Of a stretch of 57,889 nt of DNA, positions 39,961 to 48,168 are shown one piece after another. A program made the translations under genes and the position numbers. The stretch is from an uncultured Eubacteriales bacterium (GTDB lineage Bacteria > Bacillota > Clostridia > Christensenellales > Aristaeellaceae): positions 1-57,889 of the forward strand of contig CACYTF010000012.1 in assembly GCA_902777335.1 (NCBI GenBank), written 5' to 3'. The notes below the pieces were generated by a model. That model was not told where the DNA came from, did not search any database, and was given only the letters and a program-made list of their open reading frames with translations. Every line of letters begins with the position of its first letter. Positions within the stretch are counted from its first letter, which is position 1.

Positions 39961-39990
39961 TTGACAGGAACACATGTTCGATATTATAAT
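39961..39990 (+). promoter_or_regulatory. LexA-controlled promoter of the Y-family polymerase
   Basis: TTGACA (39961-39966) and TATAAT (39985-39990), spacer 18 nt, both consensus. The spacer holds GAACACATGTTC (39968-39979), a perfect match to the Gram-positive LexA/DinR box GAAC-N4-GTTC, so LexA would block the polymerase site directly. The transcript would begin about 95 nt before the coding start. Confidence 0.88.
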
Positions 39991-40092
39991 GGGTATCGCC
40001 AGCCGGCACCTTACGAAAGAGAACCACGGGCGCGCGTCCGCGCGTCCACGGCCTTCGCGGGGTGTCATTTTGTTTTGGGCGGTGACGGGAGC

Positions 40093-41490
40093 ATGAGCGA
40101 GCGGGCGGCGACGTACATCTGCGTCGATCTGAAGAGCTACTACGCCTCGGTGGAGTGCGTGGCCCGGGGGCTGGACCCGCTGACGGCGCGGCTGCTGGTG
40201 GCGGACGAGACGCGCTCGGACAACACCATCGTGCTGGCCGTGTCCCCGGCGCTGAAGGCGCTGGGGGTGCGCAGCCGGCCCCGGCTGTTCGAGGCGAAGC
40301 AGGCGGTGCGCCTGGCGGAGGCGCAGCAGCGCCGGAAGATCGACTTCATCATCGCGCCGCCCCGCATGGCCGAGTACGAGCGCGTGTCCGCGGCCATCTA
40401 CGCCATCTACCTCAAATACGTGTCCGTCGAGGACATCCACGTGTACAGCATCGACGAGGTGTTCATCGACGCGACCCGCTACCTGCACCTGTACGAAAAG
40501 GCGGCGGCGCGCTCGGGCGTCGCCCCGGCGCGCTGCATGGCCATGACCATGATCCGGGACGTGCTGCGCAACACGGGCATCACCGCCACCGTGGGCATCG
40601 GCACGAACCTGTACCTGGCGAAGATCGGCATGGACATCGTGGCGAAGAAGGCCCCGCCGGACGGCGACGGCGTGCGCATCGCCGAGCTGAACGAGGAAGC
40701 GTACAAGCGGCTGCTCTGGCCGGTCAGGCCCCTGACGGCCTTCTGGCAGATGGGCGAGGGCAAGGCGCGGCGGCTGGCCCGGTACGGCATGCTGACGATG
40801 GGCGACGTCGCCCGGATGTCCATCGCCGACGAGGAGTTCCTCTACCGGCTGTTCGGCATCGACGCGGAGATACTGATCGACCACGCCTGGGGCATCGAGC
40901 CCTGCACGCTGGCGGACATCAAGGCCTACCGGCCCAAGGCCCACTCCCTGTCCGTGGGCCAGGTGCTGCCCCGGCCCTACGCCTTTTCGGAGGCGAAGCT
41001 GGTGTTCTCCGAAATGGTGGACCAGCTGGCCATGGACCTGGCGGCCAAGGGGCTGTCCACGGGCTGCGTGACGTACTGGGTGGCCTACGACCCCGTCTCG
41101 CTGGAGAAGTGCCGCTACGACGGCCCGCTGGCCGTCGACTACTACGGCAGGCTGCACCCGAAGCACACCGGCGGCACCGTGCGCCTGGGCACGCGGACCG
41201 CCAGCGCCAGGGCGCTGCGCGGGGCGCTGCTGCCGGCCTTCGCGCAGGGCGTGGACGAGCGGCTGTACGTCCGGCGGCTGGGCGTGTGCGCCAACGACAC
41301 GAACAACGAGTGCCTGCAGCTGGACATGTTCACGGACTACGGGGCGCTGGAGAGCGACGAAAGGGTCCAGCGGGCCATACTGTCCATACGCAGAAAGTAC
41401 GGGAGCAACGCGATCCTGAAGGGCATGAACTACCTGGAGGGGGCCACGGCGCGGGAGCGCAACACGCAGATCGGGGGCCACCGGGCATAG
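40093..41490 (+). CDS. Y-family (UmuC/UvrX-type) translesion DNA polymerase
   Basis: 465 residues from ATG 40093; upstream codons in frame lie in the untranslated leader. The palm motifs are intact: VDLKSYYASVE (Asp12) at the N-terminus and YSIDEVFID (Asp121-Glu122), with GIGTNLYLAKIGMD for the finger/helix region and a C-terminal little-finger domain. The polymerase copies damaged DNA. The LexA box in its promoter and the YolD-like gene 12 nt behind it match the UvrX/YolD SOS cassettes of Bacillota. Confidence 0.92.
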   Translation: MSERAATYICVDLKSYYASVECVARGLDPLTARLLVADETRSDNTIVLAVSPALKALGVRSRPRLFEAKQAVRLAEAQQRRKIDFIIAPPRMAEYERVSAAIYAIYLKYVSVEDIHVYSIDEVFIDATRYLHLYEKAAARSGVAPARCMAMTMIRDVLRNTGITATVGIGTNLYLAKIGMDIVAKKAPPDGDGVRIAELNEEAYKRLLWPVRPLTAFWQMGEGKARRLARYGMLTMGDVARMSIADEEFLYRLFGIDAEILIDHAWGIEPCTLADIKAYRPKAHSLSVGQVLPRPYAFSEAKLVFSEMVDQLAMDLAAKGLSTGCVTYWVAYDPVSLEKCRYDGPLAVDYYGRLHPKHTGGTVRLGTRTASARALRGALLPAFAQGVDERLYVRRLGVCANDTNNECLQLDMFTDYGALESDERVQRAILSIRRKYGSNAILKGMNYLEGATARERNTQIGGHRA

Positions 41491-41502
41491 GGAGGAAAGC
41501 GC

Positions 41503-41958
41503 ATGGAAGACGCCTACAGCGACATACGCGGCCTGCGGCGGCCGGTGCACACCGACGACGTGTTCAGCCGCCGGCATCCGAAGATGGAGCGTCTGAACCG
41601 GGCGAAGCTGTTCGCGCCCTTCGCGGCGCTGTCCGGCTTCGAGGGCGCGGTGCGGGCCAAGGAGGTGCCCTACGTGCCCCGCCGCCTGCCGGACGCCGAG
41701 GCGCAGCGGGCGCTGGACCGCGCGCTGCACCGGCTGCACAAAGCCGCCGGTCGGGGCGGCGCGCAGGCCCGGGTGGAGTACTTCGAGGTCTGCGCCGACG
41801 TCCACCACGAGGCCTATGGCCGGGACGGGCTGTACCATACGATCACCGGCGTGGTCCAGCGGGTCGATCCCGCGGAGCAGGTGCTGGTGATCGGCGGCCG
41901 GGCCATACCCTTTGCCGACATCGGCGCCATCTCCATATCCGGGGAAGGCGAGACCTGA
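41503..41958 (+). CDS. YolD-like protein, SOS cassette partner
   Basis: 151 residues starting at ATG 41503 with GGAGGAAAGC upstream. The N-terminal DVFSRRHPKMERLNRAKLFA leading to APFAALSGFEGAVRAKE is the YolD signature (R-x-K-M...AKxFxPFxALxGF), and the C-terminus (RVDPAEQVLVIGGRAIPFAD) matches the family's beta end. YolD-like proteins always travel with Y-family polymerases and are thought to be a clamp- or RecA-linked accessory. Shares the LexA-controlled transcript. Confidence 0.85.
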   Translation: MEDAYSDIRGLRRPVHTDDVFSRRHPKMERLNRAKLFAPFAALSGFEGAVRAKEVPYVPRRLPDAEAQRALDRALHRLHKAAGRGGAQARVEYFEVCADVHHEAYGRDGLYHTITGVVQRVDPAEQVLVIGGRAIPFADIGAISISGEGET

Positions 41959-41967
41959 AGCGGCGCT

Positions 41968-42573
41968 TCAGAAGGGCATCGTGAGCTGCTGGGCGTCCTC
42001 CGCGTTTTCGAACGAGACGTCCAGCACCGCGTACTTCAGCAGGTCGCCGGCGGCAAAGCGCGGATCGATCCAGTCCCGCATCAGGTCGCGGGGCAGTATC
42101 ACCGGCATGCGGTCGTGGATGAAGGCGATGCGCTGCGCCGGGTCCCGCGTAAGGATGCAGAACACAGGCTTCCCGGCCTGCAGGCGGTAGATGCCGGCCA
42201 TGTAGAACAGGTCGCCGCCCTCGGGGCGGATGGCGTACTTCGTCTTTTTGCCCGGGGCCCGCTCCCATTCAAAGTAGTTGGTCGCCGGCACGGCGCAGCG
42301 GCGCCGCAGAAGGTCGTCCCTGAACATCGGCCTCTGTCCAGCGGTCTCGCTGCGGGCGTTGATGACGCGCCGGCCGCCGGCAAGCGCGTAGCCCCACTGC
42401 ATGGCCCGGGCGTCATCCGGCCCGCCGCCGGCCACCACCGGCGCAAGGTCCGTCGGGAAGATCTCCCCGGAGGTCTTCACCTGTTCCGCGGCGTCATGGC
42501 GGTTCACCGATTCGATGATCTGACGCAGCTCCACCGAATCGCGGCCGTCGTCGATGTAGTACCTTCCGCACAT
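41968..42573 (-). CDS. SRAP domain protein (SOS-response-associated, YedK/HMCES family)
   Basis: 201 residues beginning MCGRYY, whose Cys2 is exposed after Met removal and forms a covalent link to abasic sites in single-stranded DNA. NARSET, FEW (in TNYFEWERA) and HDRMPVIL are the other conserved catalytic or DNA-binding parts. ATG 42573 with AAAGGGGGGA upstream. It converges on the polymerase/YolD pair with only 9 nt between stops, so the two DNA-damage units end tail to tail. Its own promoter shows no LexA box. Confidence 0.92.
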   Translation of the reverse strand: MCGRYYIDDGRDSVELRQIIESVNRHDAAEQVKTSGEIFPTDLAPVVAGGGPDDARAMQWGYALAGGRRVINARSETAGQRPMFRDDLLRRRCAVPATNYFEWERAPGKKTKYAIRPEGGDLFYMAGIYRLQAGKPVFCILTRDPAQRIAFIHDRMPVILPRDLMRDWIDPRFAAGDLLKYAVLDVSFENAEDAQQLTMPF

Positions 42574-42618
42574 GGGCCCGTCCCCCCTTTTCGTCCATAG
42601 CCTGCCCCGCGCACCGTC

Positions 42619-42647
42619 ATGGTAGCACAATCGCCGGGAATTGGCAA
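42619..42647 (-). promoter_or_regulatory. Promoter of the SRAP gene
   Basis: TTGCCA (42647-42642) and TACCAT (42624-42619) on the minus strand with a 17-nt spacer, 46 nt before the start codon. Confidence 0.6.
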
Positions 42648-42677
42648 CCGCCGCAACGTATTTTAATGCCGCCGGCC

Positions 42678-42706
42678 TTGAAAGGCGCGGCGGTTTATGG
42701 TATGAT
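42678..42706 (+). promoter_or_regulatory. Promoter of the M50 protease - scpA unit
   Basis: TTGAAA (42678-42683) and TATGAT (42701-42706) with a 17-nt spacer, about 90 nt before the TTG start. Divergent from the SRAP promoter. Confidence 0.65.
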
Positions 42707-42794
42707 GCTTTTTGGAGGCGCGGCCCTTTTCAGGCCGGAGCGCGCCCCGCGCATACTCGGGAATGGGCTGTAAAGAACCAAGGAGGCTGAGCCA

Positions 42795-43649
42795 TTGATC
42801 AGCTATATCGACGAATTCTTCCGCGACCCGCGGGGCATGATCATATTCTTCCTGCTGGCGTTTCCAGGCCGGATACTGGCCCTGTCGCTGCACGAATACG
42901 CCCACGCCTGGGTGGCGAACCGCTGCGGCGACAACACGGCGCAGATGCTGGGCCGCCTGACCGTCAACCCCTTAAAGCACCTGGACCCGCTGGGCACGAT
43001 CATGATGCTGGTGCTGGGCTTCGGCTGGGCGCGGCCGGTGCCGGTGAATCCCCGGAACTACCGCAACTACCGGCGGGACGATCTGTTGGTGTCCGTGGCC
43101 GGCGTGAGCATGAACCTCGTCATGTTCCTGCTGAGCCTGGTGCTGATGACCGGCGTGGTGGCGCTGGCGCTGGGCCGGGTGCCCGATGGGAACCTGCTGA
43201 CCCAGGGGGTGAAGGTGTACCGGATGAACTACTTCGGCACCGACGCGCTGATCTTCCCCGCCGATAAGACCTACGTGCCGGTGATGCAGCTATTGTACAG
43301 CCTGCCCTACGCGCCGGGCGAGCTGCTGATCGCGCCGGTGTTCGGCGACGTGGCGGGCCACCTGTATCAGATGCTGGGCTACTTCTGCATGACCAATTTG
43401 GTGCTGTTCCTGTTCAACCTGCTGCCCATTCCCCCGCTGGACGGCTACCACGTGCTGAACGACCTGCTGCTGCGCCGCCGCCAGCTGTTTGCCAACCCGC
43501 GCACCGCCAACGCCGCCAGCCTGCTGCTGTTCGCGCTGGCCATGACCGGCTACCTGGGCAAGGCCATCGGCTGGGTGGACACCCAGATCCTCACCGGCGC
43601 CGGCAACGCCGCCGCCGCCCTCCTGAGGGCCATAGGGCTCATGGGGTAA
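42795..43649 (+). CDS. Site-2 protease family (M50) membrane metalloprotease
   Basis: 284 residues with about six membrane segments. The zinc motif HEYAH is at residues 33-37 in the first helix and the second motif NLLPIPPLDGYHVL lies near residue 215, the arrangement of short SpoIVFB/YwhC-type proteases that cut within the membrane. The start is TTG 42795, 9 nt after AGGAGG. It precedes scpA by 5 nt, a common order in Clostridia. No PDZ or CBS domain is present. Confidence 0.9.
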   Translation: MISYIDEFFRDPRGMIIFFLLAFPGRILALSLHEYAHAWVANRCGDNTAQMLGRLTVNPLKHLDPLGTIMMLVLGFGWARPVPVNPRNYRNYRRDDLLVSVAGVSMNLVMFLLSLVLMTGVVALALGRVPDGNLLTQGVKVYRMNYFGTDALIFPADKTYVPVMQLLYSLPYAPGELLIAPVFGDVAGHLYQMLGYFCMTNLVLFLFNLLPIPPLDGYHVLNDLLLRRRQLFANPRTANAASLLLFALAMTGYLGKAIGWVDTQILTGAGNAAAALLRAIGLMG

Positions 43650-43654
43650 ACAAG

Positions 43655-44374
43655 ATGTCATACATCGTATCACTGAAGGAATTCGACGGCCCGCTGGATC
43701 TGCTGCTGACGCTGATCTCCAACGCGAAGATCGACATCAAGGACATATTCGTCAGCCAGATCACCGAGCAGTACCTGGAGACCATGGCGCTGGTGGACGA
43801 GCTGGACATGGACTCCGCCAGCGAGTTTTTGCAGATGGCGGCCACGCTGCTGGAGATCAAGAGCCGGTCGATGCTGCCCAAGCCGCCCAAGCCGGAGGAC
43901 CCGGACGAGCTGACGCCGGAGGAGGCCCTGATCCGGCAGCTGGAGGAATACCGCCAGTTCAAGGAGGTCTCCGCCCGCATGCACCAGCTGGAGGAGGAGG
44001 CCCGGGCGCTTCTGACCAAGCTGCCGGAGGAATACCCGCTGCCCCCGCCGAACATCGAGATCACCGGGCTGACGCTGGACAAGCTGATCAAGGCCTATCG
44101 CAAGGTGCTGGAGCGGGCGGAGCGCGCCGAGGCCGCCGACCGCATGGCCAGCCGGGAGATCCGCCGCGACAGCTTCACCGTGGCGGACTGCATGGCCCGC
44201 ATCAACCGCATGGTGCGCCGCAACAAGGGGTGCCGCTTCTCCGAGCTGTTCGGCGAGGATTTCACCCGCCAGGAGGTCGTCACCATGTTCCTGGCCCTGC
44301 TGGAGCTGATCAAGCTGAACCGCCTGCACGTGCGGCAGGAGGCCGCCTACGGGGATATCCTGCTGTCGGCATAG
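43655..44374 (+). CDS. scpA: Segregation and condensation protein A
   Basis: 239 residues, normal length. The N-terminal FDGPLDLLLTLISNAKIDI and FLQMAATLLEIKSRSMLP bind the SMC neck, and the C-terminal winged helix contains EVVTMFLALLELIKLNRL. ScpA is the kleisin of the SMC-ScpAB condensin. The normal partner scpB is not downstream; a VanW gene follows instead after 72 nt. ATG 43655 lies close behind the protease stop. Confidence 0.93.
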   Translation: MSYIVSLKEFDGPLDLLLTLISNAKIDIKDIFVSQITEQYLETMALVDELDMDSASEFLQMAATLLEIKSRSMLPKPPKPEDPDELTPEEALIRQLEEYRQFKEVSARMHQLEEEARALLTKLPEEYPLPPPNIEITGLTLDKLIKAYRKVLERAERAEAADRMASREIRRDSFTVADCMARINRMVRRNKGCRFSELFGEDFTRQEVVTMFLALLELIKLNRLHVRQEAAYGDILLSA

Positions 44375-44446
44375 GCGCCCCGTTCGCGTGGAACCATTTT
44401 CCGCGCGCGCGCGTCAAAGGGGCAGCAAAGAAGGAGGTATCCGGCC

Positions 44447-45601
44447 ATGCTGAAGAAAACCATCGCCCTTACATTGGCACTGTCGGTGCTGCTGGCCTGC
44501 CTGGCCGCCGACCCCGCGGCGCTCGCCTCGGAATACTACAGCGCGCGCACGCCGCTGTCCGGCTCAAGCAGCGCGAAGATCAACAACGTGGCGCTGGCGG
44601 TGGAGGCCATCAACGGCACCCGCGTGCCCACCGGCAGGAGCTTCTCGTTCAACGAAACGGTGGGCCGGCGCTCGGAGAGCCGGGGCTACATGAAGGCGCC
44701 CAACGGCCGCGGCGCAATCGTGACCGGCGGCGGCGTTGCCCAGGCGGCCGCCACGCTGTACCTGACGCTTCTGAAGGTGCGCAGCGACATCGTCATCGAC
44801 CCGGTGAAGACCTACGGCAGCCGCTTCACGGACAACTACGTGTCCGATACCGACTATGCCGTCGTCACCGACTACAACGCCGACATCGACTTCAGCTTTA
44901 CCAACTACGGCGAGGTCCTGGTCATCGACATGTGGTACAACAGCGATTATGTCTACTGCTCCGTCACGGTGGGTGACGACGTGTTCGGCCCCGTCCAGAG
45001 CGAGAACACGGACAACGCCAAATCCGCGGACCCCTCCGCCTGGGGCAGCTGGAGCGACTGGGTCGTCTCCACCCTGGAACCGCAGCCCGAGGGTGATTCC
45101 GACGGCGGTCCGGAGCGGGAGCTGCTGGGCTCCGTGTGCCTGAACACCGGCGGCGACTACGACGTGGTCTACAACGTGTCGCTGGCGGCGGACAGCATCA
45201 CCGACACCACCCTGAACCGGGGCGACGTGTTCTCCTTCAACGACATCGTCGGCCCCCGCACCCAGGCCTACGGCTACCGCCGGGCGCTCAACGGCCGCGG
45301 CGCGAAGGTGTACGGCGGCGGCGTTGCCCAGGTCGCCAGCGTGATCTGGCTGGCCATCAAGGACATACGGGACGTGTCCATCGTCGAAAAGTCCACCTAC
45401 GGCAGCCGCTACAACCAGACCTACGTGGACAGCTCCGCCGACGCCATACTCACCGATTACTCCGCCGGGCGGGACTTCTCCTTCCGCTACAACGGCTTCG
45501 GCAGCATGACCATCTACACCTACGTGCAGGACGGATGGCTGTACTGCGACATCTACGAGGACAACGGCGCCTCGGCTTGGTCGCTGGATAACGTGGGGTG
45601 A
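44447..45601 (+). CDS. Secreted VanW-like protein with two tandem VanW repeats
   Basis: 384 residues, ATG 44447 behind AAGGAGG. A signal peptide (KKTIALTLALSVLLACLA, cut near ALA) precedes two copies of the VanW core. Copy 1 has GRSFSFNETVGRR, GYMKAPNGRGAIVTGGGVAQ and KTYGSRFTDNY. Copy 2 has GDVFSFNDIVGPR, GYRRALNGRGAKVYGGGVAQ and STYGSRYNQTY. An acidic linker joins them. VanW proteins accompany cell-wall genes and some glycopeptide-resistance loci, but their chemistry is not known to me. An internal duplication without the usual PG-binding or G5 domain is notable. Confidence 0.85.
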   Translation: MLKKTIALTLALSVLLACLAADPAALASEYYSARTPLSGSSSAKINNVALAVEAINGTRVPTGRSFSFNETVGRRSESRGYMKAPNGRGAIVTGGGVAQAAATLYLTLLKVRSDIVIDPVKTYGSRFTDNYVSDTDYAVVTDYNADIDFSFTNYGEVLVIDMWYNSDYVYCSVTVGDDVFGPVQSENTDNAKSADPSAWGSWSDWVVSTLEPQPEGDSDGGPERELLGSVCLNTGGDYDVVYNVSLAADSITDTTLNRGDVFSFNDIVGPRTQAYGYRRALNGRGAKVYGGGVAQVASVIWLAIKDIRDVSIVEKSTYGSRYNQTYVDSSADAILTDYSAGRDFSFRYNGFGSMTIYTYVQDGWLYCDIYEDNGASAWSLDNVG

Positions 45602-45736
45602 GGAGAGGGAGCAGGGATTAGGCAATAGGCAATAGGCAATAGGGAGTAGGGGCGCCGCCCCTGCTCCCTTCTCCATCGAATCAAAATGAGCCGAACATCA
45701 TTCAAAGATTTGTATAAAATTTGGGAAAAATGCCTA
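45602..45736. repeat. Gene-free spacer with 7-bp tandem repeat and inverted repeats
   Basis: It holds three copies of GGCAATA (about 45621-45641) flanked by inverted GGGAGCAGG (45609) and CCTGCTCCC (45660), with an inner AGGGGCGCCGCCCCT palindrome. The long hairpin may end vanW transcription, but no T-run follows. The palindrome is kin to the GTAGGGGCGGC elements at 47838 and 53276. Confidence 0.6.
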
Positions 45737-45765
45737 TTGATTCCAACGGTGTTTTCAGATATAAT
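45737..45765 (+). promoter_or_regulatory. Promoter of the EAL-domain gene
   Basis: TTGATT (45737-45742) and a perfect TATAAT (45760-45765), spacer 17 nt, in a sharply AT-rich island. About 75 nt lie between it and the chosen ATG at 45846. Confidence 0.8.
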
Positions 45766-45845
45766 GTTTTCTGAACTGTTGTAAGTAACCAAATCCGCTT
45801 CCAGACATGGATGTTTTCGTTCACCGAGGGGAGATCAGGACCAAC

Positions 45846-47753
45846 ATGTTACCGGTCAGCTTCGACAACTATACCGGCGCGGGCGATGTCGCGGTCATTT
45901 CCATCTGCATCGTCATGGGCATATTGCTGCTGACATCCTACGTCAGCCGCACGGGCAGCCTCCGCGTATTCATATCCATCATCGGTATGCTGGCGGCCGC
46001 CGCGGCGGTGAACCTGACCTATCACGTCCTTCTGCCCTTGAGACAGCCCATTCCCGTCATACCGATCTGCGTACTGCACATACTCTACAACGCGCTGCTG
46101 TTCGGCGTGTTCTTCCTGTTCACAAGATATGCGGTGATCGTCTCCGGCCTGGCGCCGCCGAAGGCCAGGCGCGCCGAGCTCGTCGCCGGCGCGCTGCTGG
46201 TGGTGATGATCGGCACCGACATCTGGCAGACGGTCAGCGGCACCGGGTTCAGAATAACGCCCACGGGCGAGGTCGTGAACCGGACGAACCTGTTCATGAT
46301 CGGCTACGTGCTGTTCGTCATACTGCTGGCGGTGCTGATGCGCCAGGCGCAGAGCCGCCTCTACAAGCAGGTGATGAACGGCTTCTACGGCACCATGATC
46401 GTCGCCGTGCTCATCCACACCACCCAAATGACGCTGCACCGGTCCTCGCTGACGACGATGACCTTCGTGTTCCCCGTGATCGCCATGATGTACATCATGC
46501 ACTCCAACCCCTACAACGTCACGCTGGGCACCGTGGACATACGCGCCATGGAGGACATGGTGCGCACGATGTACATCCGCAAGGAGCCCTTCATATTCAT
46601 CAGCCTGCTGCTGCCGGAGTACGACGCGGAGGGCAAGGAGCTGCCGGAGGGCGTTCAGGCGACGGTCCGCAAGTTCTCGGTGAAGTACTTCCGCAACTGC
46701 GTGCTGTTTCAGCTGGGCAACGGCAACATCGTGCTGATGGCCTCCAAGCGCCGCAACGCGGGCTGCGAAAAGCGCATCGAGAACCTTCTGAAGGACTTTG
46801 AGTGGGCCTATCGGCACTTCCAACTGGCCTACAAGATCATGGTGGGCGAATCCGTCGACGAGATCAGCAAAAAGAACGAGTACGCCAGCCTGATCCGAAG
46901 CGTGCAGCGCAGCCAGCCGGAGAACACCGTGTACCGGATGGGGCCGGAGGACGTGACCCGCTTCAACCAGAACGAATACATACTGCAAGCGCTGGCGGAC
47001 ATCAACAACCGCCGGGACATCGACGACGAGCGCGTGCTGGCCTTCTGCCAGCCGGTGTACAACCTGCAGACCGGGCGCTTTGACACGGCGGAGGCGCTGA
47101 TGCGGCTGAAGCTGGACGGCATGGGGCTGGTGACGCCGGACAAGTTCATACCGCTGGCGGAGGACTACGGATACATCCACATGCTCACGGAGATCATACT
47201 GCACAAGACCTGCAAGGAGATCCGGCGGCTGACCGAGGAGGGCTTTCAGCTGAGCCGGATCAGCGTGAACGTATCGGCGCTGGAGCTGAAGGACAGCGGC
47301 TTCTGCGCGGACATCAGCGAAATCATCTCCCACAACGGCATCCCCGGCCGGATGATCGCGATAGAGCTCACCGAGTCCCGCAGCGAGAAGGACTTCATCA
47401 TCATGAAGCAGAAGATCGAGGAGCTGCGCCGGCAGGGCATCCGCTTCTACCTGGACGACTTTGGCACCGGTTACTCCAACATGGAGCGCATCGTGGAGCT
47501 GCCCTTCGACATCATCAAGTTCGACCGCTCGCTGGTGATCGCCAGCGCGTCCAACGACCGCTCCGGCAAGATCGTGGAAAACATGGCCCACATGTTCAAG
47601 GACATGAAATACGCCATACTGTTCGAGGGCGTGGAGGACGCCTCGGACGAGAACCGCTGCAAGGAGATGTCCGCCTCGTACCTGCAGGGCTTCAAGTACT
47701 CCCGCCCCGTGCCCATCGAGAAGCTCAGGGAGTACCTGCCCAAGGCGGGATAA
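45846..47753 (+). CDS. Membrane c-di-GMP phosphodiesterase (7TM - degenerate GGDEF - EAL)
   Basis: 635 residues from ATG 45846 (AGGA 5 nt upstream; an in-frame ATG at 45807 lacks a site). Seven hydrophobic helices fill residues 10-230. Residues 240-370 resemble a GGDEF fold whose signature is lost (LGNGNIVLM). The EAL domain spans about 395-630 with EALMRL (416-421), NVSALEL, IELTES, LDDFGTGYS, IKFDRS, EGVE and LQGFKYSRP, all residues for Mg binding and catalysis present. It should therefore hydrolyse c-di-GMP. The first of three c-di-GMP genes within 12 kb. Confidence 0.92.
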   Translation: MLPVSFDNYTGAGDVAVISICIVMGILLLTSYVSRTGSLRVFISIIGMLAAAAAVNLTYHVLLPLRQPIPVIPICVLHILYNALLFGVFFLFTRYAVIVSGLAPPKARRAELVAGALLVVMIGTDIWQTVSGTGFRITPTGEVVNRTNLFMIGYVLFVILLAVLMRQAQSRLYKQVMNGFYGTMIVAVLIHTTQMTLHRSSLTTMTFVFPVIAMMYIMHSNPYNVTLGTVDIRAMEDMVRTMYIRKEPFIFISLLLPEYDAEGKELPEGVQATVRKFSVKYFRNCVLFQLGNGNIVLMASKRRNAGCEKRIENLLKDFEWAYRHFQLAYKIMVGESVDEISKKNEYASLIRSVQRSQPENTVYRMGPEDVTRFNQNEYILQALADINNRRDIDDERVLAFCQPVYNLQTGRFDTAEALMRLKLDGMGLVTPDKFIPLAEDYGYIHMLTEIILHKTCKEIRRLTEEGFQLSRISVNVSALELKDSGFCADISEIISHNGIPGRMIAIELTESRSEKDFIIMKQKIEELRRQGIRFYLDDFGTGYSNMERIVELPFDIIKFDRSLVIASASNDRSGKIVENMAHMFKDMKYAILFEGVEDASDENRCKEMSASYLQGFKYSRPVPIEKLREYLPKAG

Positions 47754-47837
47754 GCGCGAACGCACCTCCGCGCGCGCAGCGCCTGTCTTTGCTGCAGAGG
47801 CTGTCTAAAAACGCATAAGCATACAAGCGTATACATG

Positions 47838-47868
47838 ATGTAGGGGCGGCGATGCGCCGCCCCTACAT
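47838..47868. repeat. GTAGGGGCGGC palindrome, possible terminator
   Basis: ATGTAGGGGCGGC and GCCGCCCCTACAT form a perfect 13-bp stem around GATGC. Related halves occur at 45645 and at 53276/53334, so it is a dispersed element; here it could also stop transcription from the EAL gene. Confidence 0.7.
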
Positions 47869-47893
47869 AGGCTTCATACATCAATATCCATTT

Positions 47894-47914
47894 TGAGTCA
47901 CGGGGACAGGTTCC
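47894..47914. repeat. 29-bp TGAGTCA element, truncated copy
   Basis: The left 21 bp of the element (TGAGTCACGGGGACAGGTTC + C) are present, but the right arm is replaced by AATGGC. Same family as 48140 and the 53197-53515 cluster. Confidence 0.8.
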
Positions 47915-47945
47915 AATGGCATTATGTTAAGGAGAGCCCGGGGTG

Positions 47946-48133
47946 CTCTTCCACCGCAAGCGATCCCCCTCCCCGCCTGCGGGCGGGGAGGCTCGATTAG
48001 CTTCCCCATGTCAATGGGGAAGTACCCGCGAAGCGGGGGATAGGGCGCTTCGATCGGATCGCAGCGCGCGGCGATTCGTTTATGGTCCCCCACCACCGCA
48101 AGCGGTCCCCCTCCCCGCCTGCGGGCGGGGAGG
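47946..48133. repeat. Interspersed repeat, copy 2 (opposite orientation to 16861)
   Basis: The core 47998-48133 matches 16861-16994 in reverse complement: TTCCCCATGTCAATGGGGAA, CCGCGAAGCGGGGGATA, CCACCGCAAGCGGTCCCC and the CCCCGCCTGCGGGCGGGG hairpin. The last hairpin is present a second time at 47970-47990, so the element is partly duplicated. Confidence 0.8.
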
Positions 48134-48139
48134 CACTAT

Positions 48140-48168
48140 TGAGTCACGGGGACAGGTTCCTTGACTCA
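48140..48168. repeat. 29-bp TGAGTCA element covering the end of the MFS gene
   Basis: Full-length copy: arms TGAGTCACG and TTGACTCA around GGGACAGGTTCC. Read on the minus strand it encodes the last residues SRNLSP and the stop of the MFS gene. Confidence 0.88.

Larger units (their letters stand above)
47754..48139. other. 390-bp gene-free region filled with repeats
   Basis: After the EAL stop come a GC-rich inverted stretch (47755-47785), the palindrome at 47838-47868, a partial 29-bp element at 47894 and a large interspersed repeat (47946-48133). The region ends at the full 29-bp element that contains the end of the MFS gene. I see no coding potential that is not repeat-derived. Confidence 0.75.

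Noticed and set aside
39922..41838. 638-codon minus-strand frame opposite the Y-family polymerase
   Set aside because: No domain motif; the plus strand carries intact polymerase catalytic motifs and a LexA-regulated promoter.
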